Source of the DNA: Pseudomonas proteolytica
GTDB lineage: Bacteria; Pseudomonadota; Gammaproteobacteria; Pseudomonadales; Pseudomonadaceae
Reading direction: 5' to 3'
NCBI RefSeq assembly: GCF_007858275.1
Contig: NZ_VFEV01000039.1
Coordinates: 1-64,000, forward strand
Length of the DNA: 64,000 nt
Shown here: one piece after another, positions 45,195-54,174 of the stretch
Layout of the letters: each line of letters starts with the position of its first letter
How positions within the stretch are numbered: position 1 is the stretch's first letter
The notes under the pieces: generated by a model
Database searches by the model: none
What the model saw: only the letters and a program-made list of their open reading frames with translations
What the model was told of the DNA's origin: nothing
Made by a program: the position numbers and the translations under genes

Positions 45195-46079
45195 ATGTCT
45201 GCACTGGAAAACCTACAAGTCTTCAAAGCCCTGAACAGCTCGCCCAACGCTCGCCTTGAGCTGAGTGCCGAGCTGGGTGACGGCTTGTCTGCGGCTTTGT
45301 GGAGTAACCACCACGACGCCCAGGACTACGAGGCCCCCAGCCATCACACCCTGTCCTGCTACGTGGGCGGTGGCACTGAGACATTTCGCCGTGGCCAGCC
45401 CGGCACCAAGGGCGGGCCCGACAAATTGTGCATCCTGCCGGCCGAACATCAATCGGCCTGGGTGATCAACGGCGAAATCCGCCTGGCCCATGTGTATTTC
45501 AGCCCGGAGCAATTTGCCCTGGGTTGCGTCACCCTGCTGGACCGCGAACCCCGGGCGCTACAACTGCGCGAAAGCACGTTCCTGGAAGACCCGCAGCAGG
45601 CCGGGCGTTTTCACCGGTTGATCGGCCTGAACTGGCAGGAGCCCGCCGAACGCCTGCTGACCAGTAGCCTGGCCCATGAAATGCTCAGCCACACCCTGCT
45701 CAGCCAGGTCGGCCTGCGCGAAGGTTTGCGGCTCAAGGGTGGATTGGCCGCGCACCAACGCCGGCAGTTGGTGGAATACGTCGAACAGCAACTGGCCGAG
45801 CCGCTCAGCCTGGGGCAATTGGCGGGGTTGTGTGCGTTGTCGGAGTACCACTTTGCGCGGATGTTTCGCAGCAGTTTCGGCCTGCCGCCTCACCAATATG
45901 TGCTGGCCCGCCGCCTGGTACGGGCCCAGGCCATGTTGCGCGGCGGATCACTGCCATTGGGGGAGATTGCCCTGGCGTGCGGGTTTTCCAGTGCCAGCCA
46001 CTTTACCAACCGGTTTCGCCAGGCGATGGGGGCGACACCGGGTGAATACCGGCAGGCGTTCCAACCCCGCCCCCTGTAG
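45195..46079 (+). CDS. AraC-family transcriptional regulator
   Basis: A 294-aa regulator. An N-terminal sensor domain occupies about 1-180, and two AraC helix-turn-helix motifs follow ('LSLGQLAGLCALSEYHFARM', 'LGEIALACGFSSASHFTNRF'). ATG 45195 has ggagag upstream. The stop codon TAG is made by the first bases of a REPIN (ctgTAGgag), so the end of the gene has been shaped by that element. It is divergent from a DMT transporter that it may control. Confidence 0.9.
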   Translation: MSALENLQVFKALNSSPNARLELSAELGDGLSAALWSNHHDAQDYEAPSHHTLSCYVGGGTETFRRGQPGTKGGPDKLCILPAEHQSAWVINGEIRLAHVYFSPEQFALGCVTLLDREPRALQLRESTFLEDPQQAGRFHRLIGLNWQEPAERLLTSSLAHEMLSHTLLSQVGLREGLRLKGGLAAHQRRQLVEYVEQQLAEPLSLGQLAGLCALSEYHFARMFRSSFGLPPHQYVLARRLVRAQAMLRGGSLPLGEIALACGFSSASHFTNRFRQAMGATPGEYRQAFQPRPL

Positions 46080-46174
46080 GAGCGAGCTTGCTCGCGAAAA
46101 ACCTGAGGCCAATGCGGGCAGCCAGGTTCCCCGCGTTAGCGTTAACGACCTTCGCGAGCAAGCTCGCTCCTACA
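46075..46174. repeat. REPIN, copy 1 of a local duplication
   Basis: A 100-base element with inverted ends 'tgtaggagcgagcttgctcg' and its complement. Its first bases supply the stop codon of the AraC gene. A second copy with three substitutions lies at 46234. Confidence 0.93.
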
Positions 46175-46233
46175 AGGGGCTTTGGGCCAGGGCCGTTGCC
46201 AACTGGTTTCGCCAGGAACTCCAACCCCGCCGC

Positions 46234-46333
46234 TGTAGGAGTGAGCTTGCTCGCGAAAAACCTGAGGCCAATGCAGGCAGTCAGGTTCCCCGCGTTAGCG
46301 TTAACGACCTTCGCGAGCAAGCTCGCTCCTACA
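46234..46333. repeat. REPIN, copy 2 of a local duplication
   Basis: About 97 percent identical to copy 1 over 100 bases. The 59 bases between the copies include a shortened version of the AraC gene 3' end. Its right part encodes the last ten residues of DacB on the minus strand. Confidence 0.93.
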
Positions 46334-47773
46334 AAGGACTGTCGCCACACGGTCTTCCACAGCCTTGATCCGGCTACCCTCTACCACGTAGTTATTGGTC
46401 AGCATCGAAAACACCAACCGCCGCCCACTCGCATCGGTGAGGTAGCCCGTCAACGAAGACACCCCACCCATCGAACCCGTCTTGGCCTGCAGGTTGCCTT
46501 GTGCCGCGGTCCCGCGCAGGCGGTAACGCAGGCTGCCGCCGCTCAGCCGATCCGGGTTGCCGGCAATCGGCAGCGCGTCGTACCAGGCGTTAAACCACGG
46601 CTGCTTGCCCATGGCCAGCAGCAGGTCGGTGAAGTTCTGCGCCGACACCAGGTTACGTCGCGACAAACCGGAGCCATCCACCTGGTTCAGCGTTGCCGGG
46701 TCCAGGCCTTGGCGGCGCAGAAAATCCGCAACCGCTGCCACACCCGCCGCCGCTGTCCCGGCATTCGCCTGTTGTCGCCCCATGGCCTTGAGCAGTGCTT
46801 CGGCCATGCTGTTGTTGGACAGCTTGAGCAGCGGCCTGATCAGCTCCTGCAACGGCGCCGACTGGTGTGTCGCCAGCACAGTGGCGTTCGCCGGGCTCAC
46901 ACCTCCGATCACCCGCCGACCCTGCACGCTGATCCCCTGCTCCGCCAGGGCCTGGGCAAACAGATTGGCCACCAGTTGCGTCGGCTCCCACACGCTGACC
47001 CACTGGCGGCTTTGCGTCCCCGGCTTGAGGGTGCCACTGAGGCGCAGCAGGTTGCTGCCATGCTGGCGATTGAGCCCATAGCTGTTGCCTGGGCCACTGA
47101 CGGCCAGATTGCTCAGTTGCACATAATCGGTAGGTGGGCTGAGGGTGACGCTCAGCGGTTGGCCGACCGCCACAGGCGCCTTGGCCGTGACGATCAAGGT
47201 GCCCGCATCAAAATCGGCATTGGGTGACACCGTCAGCGCGGAAATCTGCGCGCCGTAATACTTGTCTTCGTCGTCATGGGCCCAATCCACGCCCAGGCGT
47301 TCGGCGTCGAACCAAGTGTCATCGAACACCAAATCGCCCTGGATCTGCTGGATGCCCTGCGCGGCCAGGCTCGCCGCCAGCGCCTGGTAATCGGCCCACT
47401 GGATCGTCGGGTCGCCCAGGCCGCGCAGGTACAGATTGCCCATCAGGCGTGTGCCTTGTTGGCTGCCATTACTCAGCAACTGCGTAGAAAACCGATACTG
47501 CGGGCCCAGCACATCCATGGCCGCCGCCGTGGTCAGCAGTTTCATGCTGGAAGCCGGCACCAGCCGCGTGCGTGGGTTGTGCTGGTACAGCGTGTTGCCG
47601 CTGCGGGCATCGCGCACCATCAGGGAAACGCTGGCACCGGCCAGGGCCGGATCGGCCAGCAATTGGTCCAGTGCCTGCTCGCTGGTTTTCGAAGACGTGG
47701 CACAGCCACCCAACAACAGGCTCAAGCCCACCAGCATGGCACTGGCGTGTATCCATCGTCCCAACTGCATCAA
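46301..47773 (-). CDS. dacB: D-alanyl-D-alanine carboxypeptidase/endopeptidase (PBP4)
   Basis: A 490-aa class C penicillin-binding protein that trims peptidoglycan stem peptides and cross-links. The active Ser-Lys pair is in 'VPASSMKLLTT', the SxN motif in 'KLSNNSMAEAL' and the KTG box in 'QAKTGSMGG'. The N-terminus carries a lipobox-like 'LLLGGCATS', so it is probably an anchored lipoprotein rather than a soluble one. The last residues, CRSELAREGR, are encoded by a REPIN, so the native C-terminus has probably been replaced or extended. Confidence 0.93.
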   Translation of the reverse strand: MMQLGRWIHASAMLVGLSLLLGGCATSSKTSEQALDQLLADPALAGASVSLMVRDARSGNTLYQHNPRTRLVPASSMKLLTTAAAMDVLGPQYRFSTQLLSNGSQQGTRLMGNLYLRGLGDPTIQWADYQALAASLAAQGIQQIQGDLVFDDTWFDAERLGVDWAHDDEDKYYGAQISALTVSPNADFDAGTLIVTAKAPVAVGQPLSVTLSPPTDYVQLSNLAVSGPGNSYGLNRQHGSNLLRLSGTLKPGTQSRQWVSVWEPTQLVANLFAQALAEQGISVQGRRVIGGVSPANATVLATHQSAPLQELIRPLLKLSNNSMAEALLKAMGRQQANAGTAAAGVAAVADFLRRQGLDPATLNQVDGSGLSRRNLVSAQNFTDLLLAMGKQPWFNAWYDALPIAGNPDRLSGGSLRYRLRGTAAQGNLQAKTGSMGGVSSLTGYLTDASGRRLVFSMLTNNYVVEGSRIKAVEDRVATVLCRSELAREGR

Positions 47774-47839
47774 ACCGTCCCGGCAATCATCAAAGACCGC
47801 AACGCTAGCAGCTCACGCCGCCAGCGTCATCGCCAATGA

Positions 47840-50269
47840 TCAGAACTCCAGGGTGCTGGACAACGTCACCTGGCGCGCATCGCCCATGGACACAAACAGA
47901 CGGCTGACGGCCGAGGTGTAGTAAGTACGGTCAAACAGGTTCTTTACGTTGAGCTGGAACTTGACCTTCTGCCCGTCGACCTTGGTGTCGTAGGTGGCAA
48001 ACGCATCCGCCACGGTATAGCCCGGCAAGTCGAAGCTGTTGAGGGCATCGCCGGCACGCTCACCGACATAACGCGCACCGGCACCGACGCGCAGTTGATC
48101 GCCGCCGACGACAGTGCCGAAGTCGTACACGGCTGAAACAGAGCCGGAATTCTTCGCCACGTTTTGCAGGCCCTTGCCTTTGTAGGTCGGGTCTTCGGTG
48201 ACTTCGGCATCGGTGTAGGCGTAGCTGCCGATCAGGCTCCACTGCTCGGTCAATTGCCCGCTCAGGTCCATTTCCAGACCACGGGAACGTACCTTGCCGG
48301 CGACGCTGTAGATCGAGGTCGCGCCCTCGGTGATCGACACCAGCACGTTGCGCTTGTGGATATCAAACAACGCCACGTTGGCGGTAATGCGCCCCGGCAT
48401 ATCGAGCTTGGCCCCCAGCTCCCAGGACTTGGATTCTTCCGGGGCGATGCTGCCGTCGATCACCATCTTGTTGTCCAACGGCGCGATGGTGGAGTTGGGT
48501 TTGAACGATTCGGTGTAGCTGCCGTAAAACGACAGCGCATCGGTATAGCGGTACACCAGACCGGCGCGGGGCACCCACTTCTGGCCGTTGCTGTCGGTGT
48601 TGGCGGTGAACGGCCGGCCTTTGCCGGCGTACTGGTCGTACTCCTGGAAGCGGGCGCCACCGACCAGGATCCACTGGTCGGTGAGGTGGATGGCATCCTG
48701 GAAAAACACCGAGTCGCTGCGCAGCAGATCGGTCTGGTTGCTGTCCGGCGCGCTGACCGTGGTGCCGGCCACTTCGCGGCCATACACCGGGTCGTTGTAA
48801 TTGAACACACTGCGGCTGGCTTGGCGGATCAGGTCGGCGCGGTAGATTTTGCGGTACTCGTCATCCAGGCCGAACACCAGGTCATGGCGCATGCCGGCCA
48901 CATCCACCTTGCCTTCGAGGCTGACGGTGGTGAAGCGGTCGGTGGTCAGCGCGCCCTGGGTGCCGTCCATGTTGCGGTTCAGGGTGCCATTGGGGTTGAC
49001 CTTGGTCACGCGCACTTGGCTGGCGTCGTAGGTTTCGCGGTTCCAGCTGTAGCCGAAATGGGCCTTCCAGTCGTCATTCAGATCGTGGTCAACCTCGAAG
49101 CGATACAGGTCGGAGCGGCCTTCCATATTGTTGAACGACTCGTCCAGGCGGCGCGTGGCGGGGATGTTCAGTGGGTGGTTGGTATTCGGGTCGATGGCTG
49201 TGCCACGGTCGAACGGCGAGAGGAATTCGCGGTGCTCGTAGGCCAGCAACACTTTGGTGTTGTCGCCGTACCAGGCCAGGGACGGTGCGATCAGGCTTTC
49301 GCGGTAGGTGCCAAAGTTGCGCCAGTAGTCTTCATCCTGATGATCGACAATCAAGCGGTAAGCCAGGCCGCTGTCGCCGATGGGGCCGGTGGTATCGAGG
49401 TTGCCGCCGCTGCCGTTCTTGCCGCTGCCATAGCTCGAGCCGCGCACAGTAAGCGCGGTGGATTGGGTCAGCTCGGGTTTCTTGCTGACGATATTGATCA
49501 CACCGCCCGGGTCCTGGATGCCATACAGCAACGACGCCGGGCCCTTGAGCACTTCGACGCGCTCGGCGGTTTCGTTCAACGCCCGCCCCTGCACCACCGG
49601 CATGCCGTCGCGCATGACCGAGCCATTGCGGTTATCACCAAAGCCACGCAGCATCACCGCATCCTGGGTGCTGCCCAAGGTGTTGGCCTGGGTGACGCCG
49701 CTGATGTTGGTCAATGCATCGTCGAGGTTGCGCGGCACCTGGTCGCGCATCACCTGGGCCGGCACGATGTTCACGGTTTGCGGGGTTTCCAGCAGCAAGC
49801 CCTGGGAGCGCATCACCGAACTGGTGGGCGGTGGCTGGTAGCTGGTGGCTTGCTGCGGGTTCACGCCGCTGATGGTCGTGGCGCCGAGGTTGACCGCGCC
49901 TTCGGTAGGCAGCGGCTCCAGGGCCAGGGTGCGCGCGTCGATCTGGCGGAAGGTCAAGCCGGAACTGCCCAGCAGGCGCTGCAGGGCCTGGGCCGCACTC
50001 ATCTGCCCAGTGACGGCCGGGGCATTGAGGGTGTAGGGCGCTTCGTCGGTGTAGACCACGCTGATGCCGGTCACGCGACTGAAATCGCTCAGTGCCTGGG
50101 GCAACGGTTTGGCCTGGAGTGCAAAGTTGAAGACCGTGCTTTGCTGTTGCGCATCCGCCGCCTGCGCCAGGCTCAGCGGCAATACCGCCAGACCTGAAGC
50201 GGCCAGAAGGGAGGCTCCCAGCCACTGTTTAACCGAACCGCCTGCCGCCGACTTTGCCCTGGACTTCAT
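47840..50269 (-). CDS. TonB-dependent siderophore receptor with STN signalling domain
   Basis: An 809-aa outer-membrane transducer. A signal peptide covers about 1-38, an STN domain about 60-110 ('LPQALSDFSRVTGISVVYTD'), the plug about 150-270 ('VEVLKGPASLLYGIQDPGG') and the 22-strand barrel ends with the usual Phe ('TLSSTLEF'). The STN domain passes a ligand signal to a FecR-type anti-sigma factor, encoded upstream on the same strand (fecR/fecI at 50715-52264). The general look is of the FoxA/FiuA/FpvA hydroxamate group; the ligand is not readable from sequence. Confidence 0.93.
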   Translation of the reverse strand: MKSRAKSAAGGSVKQWLGASLLAASGLAVLPLSLAQAADAQQQSTVFNFALQAKPLPQALSDFSRVTGISVVYTDEAPYTLNAPAVTGQMSAAQALQRLLGSSGLTFRQIDARTLALEPLPTEGAVNLGATTISGVNPQQATSYQPPPTSSVMRSQGLLLETPQTVNIVPAQVMRDQVPRNLDDALTNISGVTQANTLGSTQDAVMLRGFGDNRNGSVMRDGMPVVQGRALNETAERVEVLKGPASLLYGIQDPGGVINIVSKKPELTQSTALTVRGSSYGSGKNGSGGNLDTTGPIGDSGLAYRLIVDHQDEDYWRNFGTYRESLIAPSLAWYGDNTKVLLAYEHREFLSPFDRGTAIDPNTNHPLNIPATRRLDESFNNMEGRSDLYRFEVDHDLNDDWKAHFGYSWNRETYDASQVRVTKVNPNGTLNRNMDGTQGALTTDRFTTVSLEGKVDVAGMRHDLVFGLDDEYRKIYRADLIRQASRSVFNYNDPVYGREVAGTTVSAPDSNQTDLLRSDSVFFQDAIHLTDQWILVGGARFQEYDQYAGKGRPFTANTDSNGQKWVPRAGLVYRYTDALSFYGSYTESFKPNSTIAPLDNKMVIDGSIAPEESKSWELGAKLDMPGRITANVALFDIHKRNVLVSITEGATSIYSVAGKVRSRGLEMDLSGQLTEQWSLIGSYAYTDAEVTEDPTYKGKGLQNVAKNSGSVSAVYDFGTVVGGDQLRVGAGARYVGERAGDALNSFDLPGYTVADAFATYDTKVDGQKVKFQLNVKNLFDRTYYTSAVSRLFVSMGDARQVTLSSTLEF

Positions 50270-50354
50270 GCTTGAGAACCCGTGTAGAAAACGCCGTTAA
50301 TGCGAATTGATCGCAGTTTCAAGCACTACACGGATGGCGTGGGGTTTTACCTCA

Positions 50355-50378
50355 GGTGAAATTGAAAATAATTTCACC
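50355..50378. promoter_or_regulatory. Palindrome ggtgaaatt-N6-aatttcacc
   Basis: Perfect 9-bp arms with a six-base centre (gaaaat) lie directly after the L36 gene and about 85 bases before the receptor start. There is no U tract, so a terminator is less likely than an operator. The centre has an incomplete resemblance to a Fur box. Confidence 0.45.
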
Positions 50379-50379
50379 C

Positions 50380-50529
50380 TCAGCCTTTATTCTTGTTTTT
50401 TGCCCCACCCTGGCGGGCCTTGAAGCGTGGGTTGGATTTGCAGATCACATAGATCCGCCCACGGCGCTTGACGATCTGGCAGTCGCGGTGACGGTTTTTG
50501 GCTTCTTTGAGTGAGGACAGGACTTTCAT
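50380..50529 (-). CDS. rpmJ: Ribosomal protein L36, type B (zinc-independent paralogue)
   Basis: A 49-aa basic protein, MKVLSSLKEAKNRHRDCQIV at the start and 'NPRFKARQGGAKNKNKG' at the end. It is the L36 paralogue (YkgO type) that lacks the CxxC zinc ribbon and keeps only two separated cysteines. In many bacteria it is made under zinc shortage, under Zur control, and replaces the zinc form in the ribosome. ATG 50529 has aaggag upstream; the open frame extends 40 codons further without support. It is placed between a FecIR pair and its receptor. Confidence 0.92.
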   Translation of the reverse strand: MKVLSSLKEAKNRHRDCQIVKRRGRIYVICKSNPRFKARQGGAKNKNKG

Positions 50530-50550
50530 GGGGGAGGCTCCTTCGCTTGA

Positions 50551-50573
50551 ATGTAATAACATATCATAAATAC
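50551..50573. promoter_or_regulatory. Possible Zur box before rpmJ paralogue
   Basis: The A/T-rich imperfect palindrome around atgtaataacatatcataaa (from 50551) lies 22 bases before the L36 start codon. Half of it resembles the Zur consensus (TAACATTTC on the reverse strand reads TTACATTC here). The match is partial. Confidence 0.35.
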
Positions 50574-50614
50574 AAATAAGAACAGTTATCAACTCTCTCT
50601 CACCCACCCATTCC

Positions 50615-50698
50615 TGTAGGAACTGGCTTGCGAGCGATGAGGCCCCCAAGACCTACGCTGCTCTTGACGACGCCATCGCCGGCAAGCCGGCTCCTACA
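50615..50698. repeat. REPIN-like inverted pair
   Basis: Left half 'tgtaggaactggcttgcgag' and right half 'ccggcaagccggctccta' with a spacer of about 45 bases. The halves are more diverged from each other than in the other elements. It separates fecR from the L36 gene. Confidence 0.8.
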
Positions 50699-50714
50699 GG
50701 GATGTGGATAGTTT

Positions 50715-51692
50715 TTAGCGAACGACAATCAGCCGGCCCAGCACATTGTGCTGCTCAAAACCCAGCACTGCTTGCAATGCCTTGAGCACCGCCTCGGGGT
50801 CCTTGCTCGGGAAGCTGCCGCTGACCCGGCGGGCGCCGAGTTCGTCATTGAGCAGCAGGATGCGGCCGGGGTAGTAACGGCCAAGGTCCTTGACCACATC
50901 GGCCAATGGGGCCTTGTAGTAGTTGAGCCAGCCGTCGCGCCACCCCAGGCGTGATTCACTGTCCACGGCATGCCGCTCATCAGCCACACCCTCGACGTAG
51001 GTCACTTGCTGGCCGGCCGTCAGAATCTGCTGAGTACCCTGGGCAGAAGGCGTCACCCCTACCCGCCCCGACAACACCGTTACCTGGGCGCCCGCCGGTT
51101 GCAGGCGCACTTCAAACTGCGTGCCCAGCACCCGCACTTCGCCGCTGTCGGCGTGCACCACAAAGGCTTGCCCTGTGTGGGCGACATTAAAAAAACCGGC
51201 GCCACGACGCAGTTGGATATGCCGCTCGCCCTGGCTGAAATCCACGGCAATCGCGCTGTCGGCATCCAGGGTGATTTGGCTGTGATCGGCCAGGGTCACG
51301 GTTTTGACTTCACCCGGCGCGCTGACGTAATCGGCGCCCAGGTCGTCGGCCCAGCGCTGCGGCTGCCAACCGGCGCCCATCGACACCATCAACACCAGGC
51401 AAGCCGCCATCGCCAGTGCCACAGACCAGCGGCGCATACGGGCGGGTTTCGCGCCATCCATGGCTTTGAGGTAACGCTGCAAGGCCAAGGCATCTTCGTC
51501 GGCCAGGGTGCTCGCCGGCACTTCGCTCAACTCCCACAACACCTGGGCCTGGGCATACGCCTCGACATGGGCCGGGTCGGCGCGCAGCCAGTGGCTGAAC
51601 GTGGCCTGGTCGCCACTGCTCGGCGCATCGTGCAGCAGGCTGAGCCAGGCCAGGGCGGCCTGTTCCTGGGCGGGCGTCGGGGTGACGTTCAC
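50715..51692 (-). CDS. FecR-type anti-sigma factor / sigma regulator
   Basis: A 325-aa inner-membrane protein. The N-terminal cytoplasmic DUF4880 domain (about 8-80) binds the sigma factor, one membrane helix lies at about 88-108 ('ALAMAACLVLMVSMGAG'), then the periplasmic FecR domain ('LADHSQITLDADSAIAV') and a C-terminal secretin/STN-like part that contacts the receptor. Its ATG overlaps the sigma factor stop by four bases. It works with the TonB receptor at 47840. Confidence 0.93.
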   Translation of the reverse strand: MNVTPTPAQEQAALAWLSLLHDAPSSGDQATFSHWLRADPAHVEAYAQAQVLWELSEVPASTLADEDALALQRYLKAMDGAKPARMRRWSVALAMAACLVLMVSMGAGWQPQRWADDLGADYVSAPGEVKTVTLADHSQITLDADSAIAVDFSQGERHIQLRRGAGFFNVAHTGQAFVVHADSGEVRVLGTQFEVRLQPAGAQVTVLSGRVGVTPSAQGTQQILTAGQQVTYVEGVADERHAVDSESRLGWRDGWLNYYKAPLADVVKDLGRYYPGRILLLNDELGARRVSGSFPSKDPEAVLKALQAVLGFEQHNVLGRLIVVR

Positions 51693-52264
51693 GGTGCTTT
51701 CCCTGGCGAGCGTGGTGGTGGGGGTTCACGAAGGCTGGCTTTGCAGGCTTCGAGGGCGCGCATCATATGTTTTTCCACGGCACTTTGGGACAGGCCCATG
51801 GCTTTGGCGATTTCTGCGTATTTGCGCCCGTGGATGCGGTTGAGCAAAAAGATCTGCCGCGTACGCTCCGGCAAACTGCGCAGCGCCGCTTCCACATGGC
51901 GCAGATCGTTGCCCGCTTCCAGCGCGGCCTGGGGCTCGGAGCCGTGATGATCCTGATGTTCCGGCAACCAGCCTTCATTGCCGCGCACCCGCGCGCCTTC
52001 GCTGCGCAAGTGGTCGATGGCGATATTGCCGGCGCAGCGCAGCAGGTAGGTGCTGAGTTCTTCGACCTGCACCAGGGGCCGGCGCCAGAAGCGCAGGAAC
52101 AAGTCCTGCACCAGGTCCGCGGCCGTCGCCCGGCAGCCTACGCGGCGGCTGACCAACGCCTCCATCTGTGAGCGCTGGGACAAAAATACCTGCAGGAAAT
52201 GTGCACGCCCTCCCGACGATTCTGCGTGGGGGTGATCCTGGGGTTCGGGCGGTGTGCTGATCAT
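51689..52264 (-). CDS. FecI-family ECF sigma factor
   Basis: A 191-aa extracytoplasmic-function sigma factor. Region 2 is at about 28-95 ('DLVQDLFLRFWRRP'), region 4 at about 125-180 ('RKYAEIAKAMGLSQSAVEKH'). It should direct RNA polymerase to the receptor promoter when FecR is triggered. It starts nine bases after the DUF3325 stop, so it belongs to the transcript that begins at the Fur-like box at 54512. Confidence 0.93.
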   Translation of the reverse strand: MISTPPEPQDHPHAESSGGRAHFLQVFLSQRSQMEALVSRRVGCRATAADLVQDLFLRFWRRPLVQVEELSTYLLRCAGNIAIDHLRSEGARVRGNEGWLPEHQDHHGSEPQAALEAGNDLRHVEAALRSLPERTRQIFLLNRIHGRKYAEIAKAMGLSQSAVEKHMMRALEACKASLREPPPPRSPGKAP

Positions 52265-52273
52265 CGACAGGGC

Positions 52274-52600
52274 TCAGAGGGTCGCGAATGCCGCAACGGG
52301 GCTGGCCAGCAGGCCGACGCCCGCGAGGATCAAGGCCAGCCTTGGCCGATACGGCAACAGCAACACCAGCAACAGCCCGCTGAGCATCAGCACCGCGCAC
52401 CAGTCCACCAGGCCCCGGCTCCAGCCGGCCATGTGCACCGCCGGCCAGATCGACAGCGCCAACAGCAGCCATCCGCCCACACGCAACCCCAGGCGCCGCC
52501 GTGGCGAAGGTTTGCTGTGCAGCAACTCGCCGTGGTGACGGTCCAGGGACAGGCACAGCGCAACAAAGCCTGCGTAGCACAGCAGCAAGGCCAGCAACAT
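52274..52600 (-). CDS. DUF3325 membrane protein
   Basis: A 108-aa protein with three or four hydrophobic segments ('MLLALLLCYAGFVALCLSL', 'LMLSGLLLVLLLPY', 'LALILAGVGLLASPVAA'). The family is found beside PepSY-TM proteins in siderophore loci; no function is established. The start ATG shares one base with the stop of the PepSY gene, so the two are translationally coupled; that settles the start although the frame is open upstream. Confidence 0.85.
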   Translation of the reverse strand: MLLALLLCYAGFVALCLSLDRHHGELLHSKPSPRRRLGLRVGGWLLLALSIWPAVHMAGWSRGLVDWCAVLMLSGLLLVLLLPYRPRLALILAGVGLLASPVAAFATL

Positions 52601-54174
52601 CAGTGCACCTCGCCTTTGAGGGTCAGTGGGCGGGCGCGCTCGGCCCGGGGCTGCACGGCGCTGCGGTGCTGCATTTTCCAGGCGGCCCAGGCCAGGAACA
52701 GGCCGCTGCCCAGGCACGTCAGGTCAAAGCCGGCCATGGCCCAATCACCCTTGGCCAGCGACACGCCCAGGTGCTCGGAAGTGGTCAGCGCATTGAGCAG
52801 CGGCACGCCCATGAACAGCACGGCGCCCAGGCCCAGTTGCTCGATCCAGGCGCGGCGGCCACGGCGCAGCATGGCGTGGAGCAAGGTCAGGCCCCAGGCG
52901 ATAAAGAAGCTCTGCACTTCCCAGTCCGAACGCTCGGCGAAGGTCGCAGGCAGCAGGCGATTGGCCCAGAAAAACACAGCAATGGCGATGAGCAGCCCGG
53001 ACATACTGGCCAGGTTCAGCACTTCAACCAGGCGCAATTCAAACGGCATCACCCCGGTTTTTGCGTGCTTGAGCTGCCGCTTGCCCAGCCAGATCACCAG
53101 GCCGGTGCCAATCATCGCCGTGCCCGCCAGGCCGCAGATAAAGTACAGCCACCGCAGCAGCGGGCCAGCGAAATGCCCCATGTGCAGGCCATAGAAGCTG
53201 CCCCCAATCGCCATCGGCAGCGACTGTTCGGCACTGACCCGTAGCAGCTCGCCAGTGTTGCCATTAAACGACACGGTACTGCCGAAATCATGCACCACCC
53301 GGTCAGAGCCGGCGCGGGAGACATTGACCGAGGCATTCACGTCGCCAGGGTTGTTCACCGCCAGCCGCCCCACATGACCACCGTCCCACTGCGCCCGCGC
53401 CTGTTCCACCAGCGGCGCCAACGGCAGCAGTTTGCCCGGCTGGCCCAGGGCCGGCGCGTTGTCGGTGGCGGGGAACAATTCATTGAAGAAGGCGCGGGTG
53501 TCGCCGTCATAGGACGCAATGATGCTGGCGGGCATGACCATGGTCATGAAAATCACCAGGCTGCTGTAGGTGATCATCAGGTGGAACGGCAACACCAGCA
53601 CGCCGACCGCATTGTGCCCATCGAGCCAGGAGCGCTGGCCCTTGCGCGGACGGAAGGTGAAGAAGTCCTTGAAGATTTTCTTGTGGGTGATGATCCCGGT
53701 GATCAGCGCCACAAACATCACCATCGCGGCGATAGTCGACAACCAGCGACCCCACGGATGGGGCATCTGCAACTGGAAGTGGAACCGGTAGAAGAACTCG
53801 CCGCCCATGGTTTCCCGGGCCTGGAGCTGTTCGCCGGAGACCGGGTCGAGCATTTTCTCGATGAAATTGCCGCGCCGGCCAGGGTCGATCTTGTCTTGCC
53901 ACATCACCGATAAACCGGGGTCGCGGCTATCGGGCAAGCCGATAAACCAACGGGCCGCCGTGGGTGCGTGCTGTTCGAGGTAGCGTTGCGCCACGGCCAC
54001 GCTGCGCGCATCGTCCACGGCATGGGCGGGTACTTCCGGCTGCATCCAGTGGGTGATTTCGCCCTTGAAGTAAGACAGGGTGCCGGTGAGGAAAATCGCG
54101 AACAGCAACCAGCCGAAAATCAACCCGGCCCAGGTGTGCAACCAGGCCATTGCCTGACGGAAACCCTCTTTCAT
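52600..54174 (-). CDS. PepSY-TM protein, probable siderophore reductase (FoxB-like)
   Basis: A 524-aa inner-membrane protein with PepSY-associated TM repeats: 'WLHTWAGLIFGWLLFAIF', 'GIITHKKIFKDFFTFRPR', 'FHLMITYSSLVIFM' and 'YGLHMGHFAGPLLRWLYFI'. Several conserved His residues lie in the membrane segments and could bind haem. Pseudomonas aeruginosa FoxB of this family reduces ferric siderophores at the inner membrane. The setting next to FecIR and a siderophore receptor fits that job. ATG 54174 overlaps the DUF3649 stop. Ligand is unknown. Confidence 0.85.
   Translation of the reverse strand: MKEGFRQAMAWLHTWAGLIFGWLLFAIFLTGTLSYFKGEITHWMQPEVPAHAVDDARSVAVAQRYLEQHAPTAARWFIGLPDSRDPGLSVMWQDKIDPGRRGNFIEKMLDPVSGEQLQARETMGGEFFYRFHFQLQMPHPWGRWLSTIAAMVMFVALITGIITHKKIFKDFFTFRPRKGQRSWLDGHNAVGVLVLPFHLMITYSSLVIFMTMVMPASIIASYDGDTRAFFNELFPATDNAPALGQPGKLLPLAPLVEQARAQWDGGHVGRLAVNNPGDVNASVNVSRAGSDRVVHDFGSTVSFNGNTGELLRVSAEQSLPMAIGGSFYGLHMGHFAGPLLRWLYFICGLAGTAMIGTGLVIWLGKRQLKHAKTGVMPFELRLVEVLNLASMSGLLIAIAVFFWANRLLPATFAERSDWEVQSFFIAWGLTLLHAMLRRGRRAWIEQLGLGAVLFMGVPLLNALTTSEHLGVSLAKGDWAMAGFDLTCLGSGLFLAWAAWKMQHRSAVQPRAERARPLTLKGEVH

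Noticed and set aside
48164..50197. 677-codon plus-strand frame opposite the TonB receptor
   Set aside because: Antisense shadow; the receptor on the minus strand has a signal peptide, STN, plug and barrel.
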